Shown here: positions 28,048-38,079 of the stretch, in pieces | How positions within the stretch are numbered: position 1 is the first letter of the stretch | Layout of the letters: each line of letters begins with the position of its first letter | NCBI GenBank assembly: GCA_019113025.1 | Contig: DXIF01000020.1 | Span: forward strand, 1 to 58,396 | Length of the DNA: 58,396 nucleotides | Direction: 5' to 3' | Origin: Candidatus Anaerobiospirillum stercoravium | GTDB taxonomy: Bacteria > Pseudomonadota > Gammaproteobacteria > Enterobacterales > Succinivibrionaceae | Notes under the pieces: generated by a model | The model's database searches: none | Seen by the model: the letters and a program-made list of their open reading frames with translations, nothing else | Told to the model about the DNA's origin: nothing | Position numbers and translations under genes: made by a program

Positions 28048-30947
28048 ATGAGCCCAGCTGAGCAACGGAAAGCAGCGCAAGCGTTTGCACACTATTGGCA
28101 GGAGCAAGAGGGCTCAGAAAAGAGCCAAACCCAGCCCTTTTGGCTTGACCTAATAGCCCGAGTTTTTGGTGTGGCGCACCCCCAAGAGTTCTTAGACTTT
28201 GAGTACAAGCCGACCAAGAGCTTCCGTGGTTATATCGATGTCTATATCTCCTCAACCCACGTCTTGATTGAACAAAAGAGCAAAGATATTGACCTCAAGA
28301 GCGTCCTACCTCAATCTGATGGCACGCACCTGACGCCATTTGAGCAAGCCAAACGCTACAATGCCGACCTATCCTATGACCTGCGCGCTCGCTACATCGT
28401 GCTGTGTAACTTTAATCGGTTCATCATCTACGACATGAACGAGCCCGGTGCCGAACCGACGCTCATTGAACTTACAAACCTAGAGCACGACTACTACCGT
28501 CTTAACTTCTTGGTGCAAGATGAGAGCTCCATCCCCAAAGAACGCGAAGACCTCTCGGTGCAAGCAGGTACCATGGTCTCCAAGCTCTACAAGCTGCTGG
28601 CGGCCCAATACCATGACCCAGAAAGTACCAAGTCCCAGCAAAGTTTGAATGAGCTGTGCGTGCGCTTGGTATTTTGTCTCTATGCCGAAGACGCAGGCCT
28701 ATTTCAAACTAAGACCGCCTTCCAAGATTACTTGGGCCAGTTTAAGCCCGAACAGATGCGCGACGCCATCATCAAGCTCTTTGCGGTACTCAACACGCCC
28801 AAAGAAGAGCGTGACCCCTATGAAAGGACTGACCTTTTGGCCTTCCCTTACGTCAATGGCGGCCTGTTCCAAGACACTGCTGCGCTTATTCCGCAATTCA
28901 CCGCAGAGATTGCCGCCTTGCTACGCAGCAAAAACACTACTTTTGCTTGGCGCGAGATTAGCCCCACCATCTTCGGCGCGGTATTTGAGAGCACCTTAAA
29001 CCCAGCTCTACGCCGCCAAGGAGGCATGCACTACACCTCTGTAGCCAATATCCATAAGGTGATTGACCCTCTGTTCTTAGATGCGCTCAACACCGAGTTT
29101 AACCAGATATGTAACATGGACTCGGTCAATGCACGCAACCGCGCCATGACGCGCTTCCAAAACAAGCTTGCAAGCCTGACCTTTCTCGACCCCGCGTGTG
29201 GCTCGGGGAACTTCTTAACCGAAACCTACCTGAGCCTGCGCCGCCTTGAGAATAAGGTCATCCGCGAACTGTACCAGAGCCAAGCCTTTTTAGGCATTGA
29301 AGACCTAAACCCCATCAAGGTCAGCATTGGCCAATTCTACGGCATCGAAATCAACGACTTTGCGGTATCGGTGGCCAAGACGGCGCTGTGGATTGCTGAA
29401 AGCCAAATGATTGAAGAGACCTGTTCGATTATCGAGCATGAGCTCGACTTCTTCCCACTCAAGGCCTATATCAACATTGTTGAAGGTAATGCCCTGACTA
29501 AATCATGGTCCGAGGTTTTGCCTTATGACCAGCTCAGCTACATCATGGGTAATCCCCCATTTATCGGCTCCAAAAAGCGCACCCCGGAGCAAACCCAAGA
29601 CCAAATGAAGGTCTTCGGCCCCAACTGGCCGACTGCTACTGGCGAAATCGACTATGTCGGCTGTTGGTTTAAGAAGGCATCAGACATCATGGTTGAGCAT
29701 CCTCAGGTTAAAACCGCCTTTGTTGCCACCGACTCCATTTGCAAGGGCACTTCAGTGCGCAACCTCTGGCGCCCATTAACCGACCAAGGCGCCACCATCA
29801 ACTTTGCCTGGCAATCCTTTCGCTGGAACAATGAGGTCAGGGACTCAGCCCAAGTAGACTGCGTTATCGTTGGCTTCTCACACCAAAAATTAAACTCTAA
29901 TGGGGGGGGGTAGCATGTAAATTATACACAACTAGAGAATGCCGCCCCGTCTCCCACATCAACGCCTATTTGCAGCCTGCCGACGACCTGTATTTGCGCT
30001 CGGGCAACACCCCAATCTTTACCGACCTTAAAGCCTTCAGTGGCAACAAGCCAATTGACAACGGCAACTACCTCTTCACCAAGGAAGAGATGGATGACTT
30101 TCTGCAACGTGAGCCGCAAGCTCAGCCTTACTTCCATCCTTGGTATGGCTCCAAAGAGCTAGTCTCAAGCCAGCCTCGTTATTGTCTCTGGCTTGGTGAC
30201 TGCTTGCCTCAAGAACTTGCTCAAATGCCCCTGTGCCAAGAGCGCAGCCTTAAAGTTCAAGAGTTTCGCCTCTCCAGCTCAGACCAAGGAACCCGCAACC
30301 TTGCTAAAACCCCGACCCGCTTCCATGTCGAGGTGTTCCCTACCACGAAGTCACTGATTATTCCGCAGACATCCACCAGCAACCGCGCATACTTGCCGCT
30401 GATGTTCATTGACCCGAACACCTTTGCCAGCAACCTCGTAGTCATAGTACCGGGTGCCACCCTCTATCATTTCAGCATTTTGACCTCACACCTCAACATG
30501 CTCTGGACGCAAGCAGTGGGCAACACCTTAGGCACGGGCTGTCGTTACACCATTGACCCGGTCTACATTAACTTCCCTTGGCCGCAGCAACCTAAGCCTG
30601 AACTGGTAACAGCGCTAGAGCAAAGCGGGCAGGCCATTCTTGATGCGCGCGCGGCATATCCTGATAAGAGCTTGGACTACCTCTATCACCCTAAGACGAT
30701 GCCGCAAGAGCTCAAGGATGCTTTCATTAACAATGAACGCTTAGTCCACCAAGCCTATGGGCTTGAACCTCATGCCTCTGATGCGGAGGTATTGGGCAGA
30801 TTGCATGAACTGCACCGTGCCCACACGGCCGAACTTGATACAAAGGAAAAGCAGGAACTTACGGCCCAAGCCAAAAAGAAAGCGGCGCCCACCTCAAAGC
30901 GTAAGGCACTAAGCACCAAGAACACTACCTCGGCCCGGAAAGCCTAG
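28048..30947 (+). CDS. MmeI-like Type IIL restriction-methyltransferase, frame broken at a G9 tract (probable phase-OFF)
   Basis: One gene in two frames. Codons 28048-29913 encode 621 residues: an N-terminal nuclease with D64-x10-E75-Q-K77 (as D70...E80-x-K82 in MmeI), a helical spacer, and an N6-adenine methyltransferase core with motif I LDPACGSGNFL (near 380) and motif IV NPPF (502-505). It stops at TAG directly after nine G (29902-29910). The rest, in the +1 frame to 30947, is the target-recognition and C-terminal region (HINAYLQPADDLYLRSG, RYCLWLGDCL, YINFPWPQQ). Ten G would join them into 966 residues (MmeI: 919). ATG 28048 follows AAGGAG by 5 nt. With nine G the truncated form lacks target recognition, so both cutting and methylation are probably off. 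A sequencing error in the tract is the alternative. Confidence 0.88.
29902..29910 (+). repeat. Poly-G tract (G9), phase-variation switch
   Basis: Nine consecutive G between AAT and TAG within the Type IIL gene. Lengths of 7, 10 or 13 would keep the downstream frame open. The tract sits exactly at the junction between the methyltransferase core and the target-recognition region. Confidence 0.93.
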
Positions 30948-31113
30948 CCCCTGAGCGTGGCTTGCCCAGGGCTTAGCTGTTAGCCCAACTCCCAGCGAAG
31001 CCGCGGTGCGCGGCCAAAGGCGGTGCGCGGCCGCGGGCGCGGTCGGCGAGATCAGGCGGCAGCGCCTCGGTTTGGGCCTCAGTTCAGACCTCAGTTTGGG
31101 CCTCAGTTCAGCC

Positions 31114-31818
31114 CTAAGTGAGGTTGCGCAAATAGTCGTGGGCGGTGAGATAGTCAAAGAGCTTTTTTAAGCTGCGACGGGCGAGCTTGGGGTCTTCTTT
31201 GACTATGGCCTTGATCAGCTTGCCGTGCAAGGCGAGGATAACTTGGCACGAGACATTGGGATGGAGCACGGCAATGGCCTGTTGCAGGCGGGTGATGGCC
31301 TCGATGATGGAGTTTTTGACGAACTCGTTGACGATGGCATTGAAGATGACGAGGTGAAACTCAAAGCACGAGCGCAAGAACTCCGCTTGGTCGCGCTGCG
31401 CTAGGTCGCGCTGCTGCTCTAAGGTTTGCGCCAATTGACGCTCGAGCCCCTTAAAGCACTTGTGGAACTTCTGCATCTCAACAAAGATGGCAGTGGGCGC
31501 CACGATCTTGAGAAATTCTAAGATCTGCACGATTTCCTTTTTGGCGCCAAGGCTCTTGCCGGTCTCTTCAAAGATGGCTTCGTCATGGAGGGTCGAGATG
31601 ACAAAGGTGCCAATGCCTTGCTTGGCCTTGAGGACGTTGAGCGCGGCCAGCTGCATAATAGCCGAGCGCAAGGAAGTGCGGGAGACGTTGAGCCGAGCGC
31701 GCAGCTGGTTCTCAGATGGGATCTTGGTGCCCACCGGCCATTTGCCAGTGCTGATCATATGCCGCATGTAGCTGACGATTTCGTCAGTCACCGCATCTTG
31801 TCGCGAGCTCGCTGGCAT
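31114..31818 (-). CDS. GntR family regulator, FadR/FCD subgroup
   Basis: 234 residues. N-terminal winged HTH: DEIVSYMRHMISTGKWPVGTKIPSENQLRARLNVSRTSLRSAIMQLAALNVLKAKQGIGTFV, the GntR signature. C-terminal all-helical FCD effector domain from about 85; ECFEFH-like FEFHLVIFNAIVNEF and LHGKLIKAIVKEDPKLA supply two histidines of the usual metal site, while the last (normally xxxHL) is replaced by FDYL. Such regulators commonly sense sugar acids or carboxylates. AGGGAGG precedes the ATG. It has no obvious target beside it: 700 bp separates it from the divergent rRNA methyltransferase, and kdgK-eda lies 9 kb away. Confidence 0.85.
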   Translation of the reverse strand: MPASSRQDAVTDEIVSYMRHMISTGKWPVGTKIPSENQLRARLNVSRTSLRSAIMQLAALNVLKAKQGIGTFVISTLHDEAIFEETGKSLGAKKEIVQILEFLKIVAPTAIFVEMQKFHKCFKGLERQLAQTLEQQRDLAQRDQAEFLRSCFEFHLVIFNAIVNEFVKNSIIEAITRLQQAIAVLHPNVSCQVILALHGKLIKAIVKEDPKLARRSLKKLFDYLTAHDYLRNLT

Positions 31819-32519
31819 AAATCCTCCCTTATGCTGCCGTTAGGACGCGCTCAATCAAAATCCAAATTGCCCCCATCCTGGAGGCATCATTCTTACCAGA
31901 ACCGACCTCAAGCCCGGCTGTACTTGCTGCAAGCACCAAAAAGCCCATGAGCCTTAGGCCCTGAACTTGTTGTAACTCTTCCTACCTCAATTTGCCGCAA
32001 AGTCTGACCTTGAGATCAGAGACCTTACTGTGCCGTGATCGAGCTGTTATGCTCACCTCATGGTGAGGACCAACTGGGGGCCAATCCCAGCACCCTAAGT
32101 TATCTTCTCTCAACCTAGATAGTATAGAGAGATTTGCTCCCCCACGATGTGACAAAACTCAAAAATGCACGCAAAGGTGCACCAAAGCCCTAATCTAAGC
32201 CACCGTGCACGTGCCTAATGCACGCTTACGCCCCCATTAAGTGCTCCGCCCGACCGCTATTACCCGCTCGTCTCCCGTCCCTTATACATCATCAAGATTT
32301 TAGGGTAGCAACCAGCCTGATGCCGCCCCCAAGCATGGCCCTGATAGCGCCCCGCTGCTGTCCCAATTTCACCCCCAACGTGGGCCGATCGGCCCGCCAT
32401 CAGCGGGGCGTGACCGTGTTATAATGGCGTTTCGACCCAAATTTTCTTAAAAACTTGCAGTTTTCAGTCAATCACGCGCGCCGCTTGGTGCGTCCTCATG
32501 TTTTCGCTTGAGATTTGCC
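31819..32519. other. Intergenic region between the GntR regulator and the RsmB-like gene
   Basis: About 700 bp without a supported gene. It contains a long dyad GCCCCGCTG (32349-32357) / CAGCGGGGC (32401-32409) enclosing the palindrome GGGCCGATCGGCCC (32382-32395), then a TGT-TATAAT extended -10 (32417-32425) about 95 bp before the methyltransferase start. The dyad just upstream of the promoter could be an operator or the 3' structure of an unrecognised transcript. Confidence 0.5.
32417..32425 (+). promoter_or_regulatory. Extended -10 promoter for the RsmB-like gene
   Basis: TGTTATAAT fits the TGn-TATAAT extended -10 pattern; the -35 position is poor. The predicted leader is about 90 nt. Confidence 0.5.
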
Positions 32520-34148
32520 ATGCCTTTTGATGCATCTACCCCCATGCGCGTCAAGCGCACTTCCTTTGGCCAAAAAGCAAAAGCGCAGAATTTCCGCTCC
32601 AGTAAGGGCGAGTTAGGCAGCGCCGCTGCCAGCGCCCGCGCGGGCAACCGCTTAAGCCGCTCAGAGCGCACGGGGACGCAGCACGGTGCCGCGGCACGAG
32701 GCAGTGCCGCCTACGAGGGCAAGAGCCGTACTGGCTTAGGTCGCACCAGCGTCGGACGTAGTGGCGGAGCGCGCGGCTCCTATAACGGCGGCAGCGCGCG
32801 TGCAGGCCATGAGGTGGGACATAACAGCAGCCAAGAGCAAGTGAACTTGCTGCGCCAACGGCGCGAAGGTCAGGCCGGAACCATCACCAAGATGGTGCGT
32901 CCACCGCGCCGCAAGGAAATCACCCCTAAGCGCGTTTCGCACAAGCCGGGCTTTACCACCTTCCAGCTGCGCCTCGTCAATAGCATTTTGACCTCGGCCT
33001 TAGTTGACGGTAAGCCCTTGGATAAGGCCTACGCCCTGTGGTTTGCCAAGGTCAAGCTGCCCCAGACTGAGCAAGGCTTTGTCATCAGCCACATCAATGC
33101 GATGTTCCGCCGCCTCTCCTTTTATGCCCAGGTGGCAGGCCTCAAGCGCCCATCGGACTTCAAGCGCCATGTCAACTTCCTGATCTTGGCCTACTACGTG
33201 GCCCAAGGCTGGCCGGAGCCCGAGCTTAACGCCGAGGGCTTTGACCGCTCCGGCATCACCAAGCGCTTAAAGGAGGCTCAGGAGCATCCACTCTTACGCG
33301 AGGGCTGCCCATATTGGCTTGAAGAGCTGGGCTCGCGTGAGCTCAAGGATGCTTGGCCGGCCGAGCGCAAGGCCTTAGGCGAGGCCGCCAAGCGCTTTAT
33401 TCGCGTCAACACCTTGAAGACCACGCGCGACGAGCTTGCCAGCCGCTTAACCCAAGAGGGCGTGGTCACCCGCTCGGTTAAGGGTGTAGCTACCGCCTTG
33501 GAGGTCACCTCCAATTCGGCCCTGTTCCGCACTGAGGCCTTCCGTGAGGGCTTATTTGAGCAGCAGGATCCGGGCTCGCAGGAAATCGCACCGTTCTTAC
33601 AGGTCGAACCGGGCATGCGCGTCATCGACGCCTGCGCCGGGGCGGGCGGCAAGACGCTGCATTTAGCCGCGCTGATGCAGAACAAGGGCACCTTGATTGC
33701 CCTGGATATCGAGCAGTGGAAGCTCGACGACTTAAGAAAGCGCGCTAGCCGCGCCGGGGTCTTCAATGTCGAGGTGCGCCTGATTGACTCAACCAAGGTC
33801 ATCAAGCGCCTGTATGACCACGCCGATCGCGTCTTAATCGACGCCCCATGCTCAGGCTTAGGCGTCCTGCGCCGCACCGCCGACTCCAAGTGGGCCGACC
33901 TCAATCCGCGCTTAATCGAGCTCAAGAAGGTTCAAGCCGACATCTTGGAGCGCTACAGCCGCATGGTGAAGGTTGGGGGCAAGGTGGTCTACTCAACTTG
34001 CTCCATTCTGCCCAGCGAAAACCAAGCGCAGATCCAAGCCTTCTTGGCCGCGCACTCCGACAGCTTCAAGCTCGAAGAGGAAAAGGTCATCCTGCCATCC
34101 TCAGGCTTTGACGGCTTCTACATGGCCCGCTTAGTGCGCTTAGCCTAA
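32520..34148 (+). CDS. RsmB/NOP family rRNA (cytosine-5) methyltransferase with long basic N-terminus
   Basis: 542 residues. Residues about 140-280 form an N-terminal helical domain; residues about 285-542 are the SAM-dependent m5C methyltransferase with motif I VIDACAGAGGKTLHLAALM, motif IV DAPCSGLGVLRR and motif VI YSTCSILPSENQ, holding the two cysteines used in catalysis. Residues 1-135 are low-complexity, rich in Gly, Arg, Ser and Ala, and are not part of RsmB; they are probably disordered and RNA-binding. It most likely methylates a cytosine in 16S rRNA. The chosen ATG 32520 has no clear Shine-Dalgarno box; a TTG 12 nt upstream is possible. Single gene, ending at a shared terminator. Confidence 0.85.
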   Translation: MPFDASTPMRVKRTSFGQKAKAQNFRSSKGELGSAAASARAGNRLSRSERTGTQHGAAARGSAAYEGKSRTGLGRTSVGRSGGARGSYNGGSARAGHEVGHNSSQEQVNLLRQRREGQAGTITKMVRPPRRKEITPKRVSHKPGFTTFQLRLVNSILTSALVDGKPLDKAYALWFAKVKLPQTEQGFVISHINAMFRRLSFYAQVAGLKRPSDFKRHVNFLILAYYVAQGWPEPELNAEGFDRSGITKRLKEAQEHPLLREGCPYWLEELGSRELKDAWPAERKALGEAAKRFIRVNTLKTTRDELASRLTQEGVVTRSVKGVATALEVTSNSALFRTEAFREGLFEQQDPGSQEIAPFLQVEPGMRVIDACAGAGGKTLHLAALMQNKGTLIALDIEQWKLDDLRKRASRAGVFNVEVRLIDSTKVIKRLYDHADRVLIDAPCSGLGVLRRTADSKWADLNPRLIELKKVQADILERYSRMVKVGGKVVYSTCSILPSENQAQIQAFLAAHSDSFKLEEEKVILPSSGFDGFYMARLVRLA

Positions 34149-34217
34149 CTAATAAGCCCAGCGGCCAAGAGCTCAGCAGCCCAGAGCCCCGAAGCCCTGC
34201 TTCACCTTGTAGCTAAG

Positions 34218-34271
34218 CCGCCAAACACACCGCCCCGCAACCTAAAAGCTGCGGGGCGGTGCGTTTGGCGG
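34218..34271. terminator. Strong bidirectional hairpin
   Basis: CACCGCCCCGCA (34228-34239) / TGCGGGGCGGTG (34250-34261), extended by outer CCGCCAAAC / GTTTGGCGG arms. It lies between the convergent methyltransferase and aldo/keto reductase genes. T tails are short on both strands. Confidence 0.75.
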
Positions 34272-34300
34272 AATGGATCATAAGCTGATAGGAGGTGCGG

Positions 34301-35194
34301 CTATTGATCCGGATGCTCGTGGGAATAGCCGAGCTTAAGCTCATCTAGCTGCACTAGGCGCTGCATTTCCTCATCACTGAGCGTAATGTCGAGGAAGTCT
34401 AAGTTGGAAACCATGCGATTGGAGGCGGCGCTCTTAGGCAACGGGATAACCTTGAGCTGACGGGCAAACGCGAGGCACACTTGCGCGGCGGTACACTCAT
34501 GGGCATCGGCAATGGCGTTGATGGTGGCATCGCTTAACACCGCGCCGCGGCCAAAAGGCGACCAGCCCTCAACCACCATGCCGTGAGCTTGGCACAGGGC
34601 CACCAGCTCACGCTGGCTGTAGCCGGGGTGCACCTCAATTTGGTTGACCATTGGGGGAACGCGATACGCCAAGAGCGGCTCTAAGTGGTGCGGCAAGAAG
34701 TTGGAGACGCCGATCGCGCGCACGTACCCCTCTTCATAAAGCTCAACCATGGCACGCCAGGTGGCCAAATTGAGCTCTTGCCAGCACTCGTGCTTATTGG
34801 GGCTAGCAGGCCAGTGAATGAGGTACAGGTCGAGGTAGTCGAGCTCTAAGTCATTTAAGGTCTTGAAAAAAGAATCCATGGTGCTCTGGTAGCCCAAGTT
34901 ATCGACCCAGACCTTGGAGGTGACGCACAGCTCCGAACGGCTCACGCCCTGGGTGAGCGCCTGACGAATGCCGCGGCCCACGCTGCGCTCATTTTGATAG
35001 AATGCCGCGCCGTCAATCAGGCGGTAACCGGCACGAATGGCGGCGCACACCGCTTTTGCGCATTCAGGCCCCTCACTCATCGCCCAGGTGCCATAGCCCA
35101 CCACCGGCAGATGGAGCCCGGTGCTGAGCTGATAACCCGCATTGAGATTGGCGCGGGCAATTTCCTTGCTCTCATCGCTAACCGTAACCACCAC
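34301..35194 (-). CDS. Aldo/keto reductase
   Basis: 297-residue NADPH-dependent (beta/alpha)8 reductase. The active-site tetrad is visible: Asp and Tyr in LIDGAAFYQNE, Lys in CVTSKVW, His in YLIHWP. NADPH contacts fit GWSPFGRG and IPLPKSAASNRM. It resembles the 2,5-diketo-gluconate reductase / DkgA group, but the substrate cannot be fixed from sequence. The first ~18 residues are less conserved, so the start could be somewhat downstream. No operon partner; divergent from the MFS pair. Confidence 0.9.
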   Translation of the reverse strand: MVVTVSDESKEIARANLNAGYQLSTGLHLPVVGYGTWAMSEGPECAKAVCAAIRAGYRLIDGAAFYQNERSVGRGIRQALTQGVSRSELCVTSKVWVDNLGYQSTMDSFFKTLNDLELDYLDLYLIHWPASPNKHECWQELNLATWRAMVELYEEGYVRAIGVSNFLPHHLEPLLAYRVPPMVNQIEVHPGYSQRELVALCQAHGMVVEGWSPFGRGAVLSDATINAIADAHECTAAQVCLAFARQLKVIPLPKSAASNRMVSNLDFLDITLSDEEMQRLVQLDELKLGYSHEHPDQ

Positions 35195-35572
35195 AGACCT
35201 CCCAATTTTTCACAAGCCAAGGCCACTGCTGTTTGCAGCCAAACTGTTTGTAGCCAAACTGTTTGCATCCAATTTGCTTGCGCCATACGTGCCATACCAG
35301 CAAGCCATACCAATGTGCCGCACCAGCGTGCTGCACCAACGGCGGCCGCCCGAGCTCGCTCTAATTATGGCATCAAGCAAGCCCAAAGCGCGCCCCATTT
35401 TGGGTACGCGCCCATGGCGCCGCGCTCCCCAAAATAAATGCGGTGCACCATCTTGCAAAAGCTGTAGCAACTGATAGCATAGCGGCGCTTACTTCCTCCA
35501 AATTATGCTGGAAGCGCCCCGCTGCGGCGAGGGAGATCCGCCGTCCACCTGCCTTCTTCTCACTAGGTTTCT
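35195..35572. other. Intergenic region between the aldo/keto reductase and the MFS pair
   Basis: 378 bp between divergent genes. It holds a 15-bp tandem repeat (35230-35274: TGTTTGCAGCCAAAC, TGTTTGTAGCCAAAC, TGTTTGCATCCAATT). No supported gene or clear promoter. Confidence 0.55.
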
Positions 35573-36886
35573 ATGTTGCAGACTTACGGCGCAAACAAGC
35601 GCGGCTCTGTTGCTACCTATGTGGTGATGAGTATCCTCATTGCCATCTCCGGATCGCTGTTTAACCCAGTCATGTCCTATTACCTCAACACGGAACTGGG
35701 CTTCGATCCAATCCATATCTCGGTTCTCTTTGCGCTCTTACCGCTTTCGACCATCGCCATCGTGCAAACGATTGCGCGCTTTTCGGACATGGGCTTACAG
35801 CGCCCGATGATCATCTGCATTGCCGCGCTCTTTGGTATCGCGAGCTCCATTTTGCTCTATCTGCGCCCAGACTTTGTGACCATGTGCACCTTGGGCCTTG
35901 TGTGCCTTGGCACCCATCCGGTGGCCTTTCCGCAGATCTTTGCCTCGGCGCGCGAGTTTGCGATCAAGCACGTCAAGCAAGGCTCGCTCATGTTCACGAC
36001 CTTCTTGCGCTCGCTGACGTCCCTTTCATGGGTGGTCGGTCCCCCGCTGTCCTTTGCCATTGCCTTAGGCGGCAGCTTTGACCTGCTGTTTACAGTCACT
36101 ATGGTCATGTTTGCCCTGTGTGGCCTCGCCAGCTACTTCTTCCTGCCCAACGTCTTTGAGGCGCAGCCCGAGCCGAAAGCGCAGCAAGAGCCGTCTACAG
36201 CTGCAGCCACGGCTCAGGCGCCTGCCCCTGATGCTGACACCTTTGAGGATGAAACTTCCGCGCCTAAAGACGCCGCGCAGCTTGATTCTCCGCGGCGTGA
36301 TCCCCACGCCGGGGCCAAGGTCGCTTGGTGGAAGGATGGCTCGGTGCTGATGCTCTTTGGCGGCACCGCCCTGTTATTTACTGCATTTTCGAGCTACATC
36401 ACGACCATGCCGCTGTATGTGACCCAAGAGCTCAAGCTCGATACCAGTTTGCCGGGCTACATCATGAGCCTTGCGGCCTTCATCGAAATTCCGCTCATGT
36501 TCTTGGGCGCGAAGTTTGCCAAGCTCATTGGGCTTAAGACCGTGGTCTTGATCGGCGCCATCTGCATGTTCATCTTCTTGGTGCTGCTGCACTTTGCCAC
36601 GACCCCGGCGCAGCTGTTAGCCTTGCAGCTCTTCCCGGCCATCTTCATTGCCTTCTTAGGCTCGATCGGCATGGTGCTGTTCCAAGAGATGCTCCCGACC
36701 ATCCCGGGTCAGTCGACCTCGCTCTTTATCAATGCCTCAACCGCGGGGCAAATTGCCGGTGGTGGCATGATTTCTCTTGCGAGCACCGGCTCTTACCTCA
36801 CCATCTACCAAGGTGGCATCGGCATTGCCGCGGTCGGCATCGTGCTGATCATGCTGGTCAAAAAGCCGAACGTAACGATTAAATAA
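35573..36886 (+). CDS. MFS transporter, sugar-efflux (SET) type, copy 1
   Basis: 437 residues, 12 predicted membrane segments. N-terminal half YVVMSILIAISGSLFNPVMSYYLNTELGFDPIHISVLFALLPLSTIAIVQTIARFSDMGLQRP resembles the SetA/SetB sugar-efflux family, with the loop 2-3 motif RFSDMGLQRP in place of G-x-x-x-D. The central cytoplasmic loop carries about 55 extra residues rich in Glu, Pro, Ala and Asp that the neighbouring paralogue lacks. The protein probably exports sugars or sugar analogues at the inner membrane. It is followed after 17 bp by a close paralogue; the pair is an operon produced by tandem duplication. Confidence 0.82.
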   Translation: MLQTYGANKRGSVATYVVMSILIAISGSLFNPVMSYYLNTELGFDPIHISVLFALLPLSTIAIVQTIARFSDMGLQRPMIICIAALFGIASSILLYLRPDFVTMCTLGLVCLGTHPVAFPQIFASAREFAIKHVKQGSLMFTTFLRSLTSLSWVVGPPLSFAIALGGSFDLLFTVTMVMFALCGLASYFFLPNVFEAQPEPKAQQEPSTAAATAQAPAPDADTFEDETSAPKDAAQLDSPRRDPHAGAKVAWWKDGSVLMLFGGTALLFTAFSSYITTMPLYVTQELKLDTSLPGYIMSLAAFIEIPLMFLGAKFAKLIGLKTVVLIGAICMFIFLVLLHFATTPAQLLALQLFPAIFIAFLGSIGMVLFQEMLPTIPGQSTSLFINASTAGQIAGGGMISLASTGSYLTIYQGGIGIAAVGIVLIMLVKKPNVTIK

Positions 36887-36903
36887 CCTAGGACCACTCT
36901 GTC

Positions 36904-38079
36904 ATGCAAACCCTCGGCGCGCAGCGCAAGGGCTCGATCCCCACTTACGTGATCATCTGCTTGTTGATCACGGCTTCAAGCTCGCTGTTTAACCCGGTGC
37001 TGTCGTTTTACCTCAACACCGAGTTAGGCTTTAGCCCGCTGCACATCTCGCTCTTTTTCGTGCTCTTGCCCATTGCCACCATCTTAATCGTGCAAACGGT
37101 AGCGCGCTTTTCGGACATGGGCTTGCAGCGCCCCTCGATTATCTGCATCGCCTCGCTCTTTGGCGTTGCGGCCTCACTGCTGCTCTACTCCCGCCCCAGC
37201 TACTTAGTGCTATGCACGATTGGTTTGGTCTGCCTAGGCTCCTACCCGGTTTCCTTTCCCCAGATCTTTGCCTCGGCCCGTGAGTACGCGATTAAAAACA
37301 TCAAGCGCGGCTCCTTGATGTTCACCACCTTCTTGCGCTCCTTGGCCTCGCTGTCGTGGGTCATCGGCCCGCCGATTTCCTACGGCATCGCCTTAGGCGG
37401 CAGCTTTGACCTGCTCTTTATGGTCACCATGGGCATGTTCAGCCTGTGCTGCCTGGCAAGCTTCTTGTTCCTGCCTAACGTCTTAGATAAGAGCGTGGCC
37501 GACAAGTCGCGCCACATCGCGTGGTGGAAGAATAGCTCAGTCATGATGCTCTTTGTCGGCATCGCCTGCATGTTCACCGCGTTCTCAAGTTACATGACCA
37601 CTATGCCGCTCTATGTGACCCAAGAGCTCAAGCTCCCGGAGAACACCCCGGGCTTTATGCTGAGCTTGGCCGCAGGCCTTGAGATTCCGCTCATGTTCTT
37701 AGCGGCACGCCTGAGCAAGGCCATCGGCCTCAAGGTCGTAGTGATCGCCGGTGCGTGCAGCTTGCTCGTGTTCTTAGTGCTGCTGCACTTTGCCCACACC
37801 CAAGCGCACATGCTGTGGATCCAATTCTTCTCAGCGCTCTACATCGCCTTTGTCGCCTCGATGGGCATGGTCTTCTTCCAAGAGCTCTTACCGACCATCC
37901 CGGGGCAAGCAACCTCGCTCTATATCAACGCTTCGACTTCAGGGCAAATCGCAGGTGGCGCCTTAATTTCTCTGGCCAGCAGCGGTTCCTACCTCATCAT
38001 CTATGAGGTGGGCTGCGGCATCGCCGCCTTGGGCATCATCTTGCTCTGCCTGGTCAAGAAGCCGCCGCGCCTGAGCTAA
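36904..38079 (+). CDS. MFS transporter, sugar-efflux (SET) type, copy 2
   Basis: 391 residues, a close paralogue of the preceding gene: shared SLFNPVLSFYLNTELGFSPLHIS, IVQTVARFSDMGLQRPSIICIASLFG, PVSFPQIFASAREYAIKNIKRGSLMFTTFLRSLASLSWVIGPP and the C-terminal QELLPTIPGQATSLYINASTSGQIAGG. The middle loop is short and basic (DKSVADKSRHIAWWKNS), as usual for SET proteins, so this copy probably keeps the ancestral form. Its start lies 17 bp after the stop of copy 1. It may have diverged in substrate or be able to act as a partner; neither can be decided from sequence. Confidence 0.82.
   Translation: MQTLGAQRKGSIPTYVIICLLITASSSLFNPVLSFYLNTELGFSPLHISLFFVLLPIATILIVQTVARFSDMGLQRPSIICIASLFGVAASLLLYSRPSYLVLCTIGLVCLGSYPVSFPQIFASAREYAIKNIKRGSLMFTTFLRSLASLSWVIGPPISYGIALGGSFDLLFMVTMGMFSLCCLASFLFLPNVLDKSVADKSRHIAWWKNSSVMMLFVGIACMFTAFSSYMTTMPLYVTQELKLPENTPGFMLSLAAGLEIPLMFLAARLSKAIGLKVVVIAGACSLLVFLVLLHFAHTQAHMLWIQFFSALYIAFVASMGMVFFQELLPTIPGQATSLYINASTSGQIAGGALISLASSGSYLIIYEVGCGIAALGIILLCLVKKPPRLS

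Noticed and set aside
29970-30947. Independent gene starting at TTG 29970
   Set aside because: Its sequence is the C-terminal part of the MmeI-like enzyme and joins the upstream frame with one extra G; no ribosome binding site of its own.
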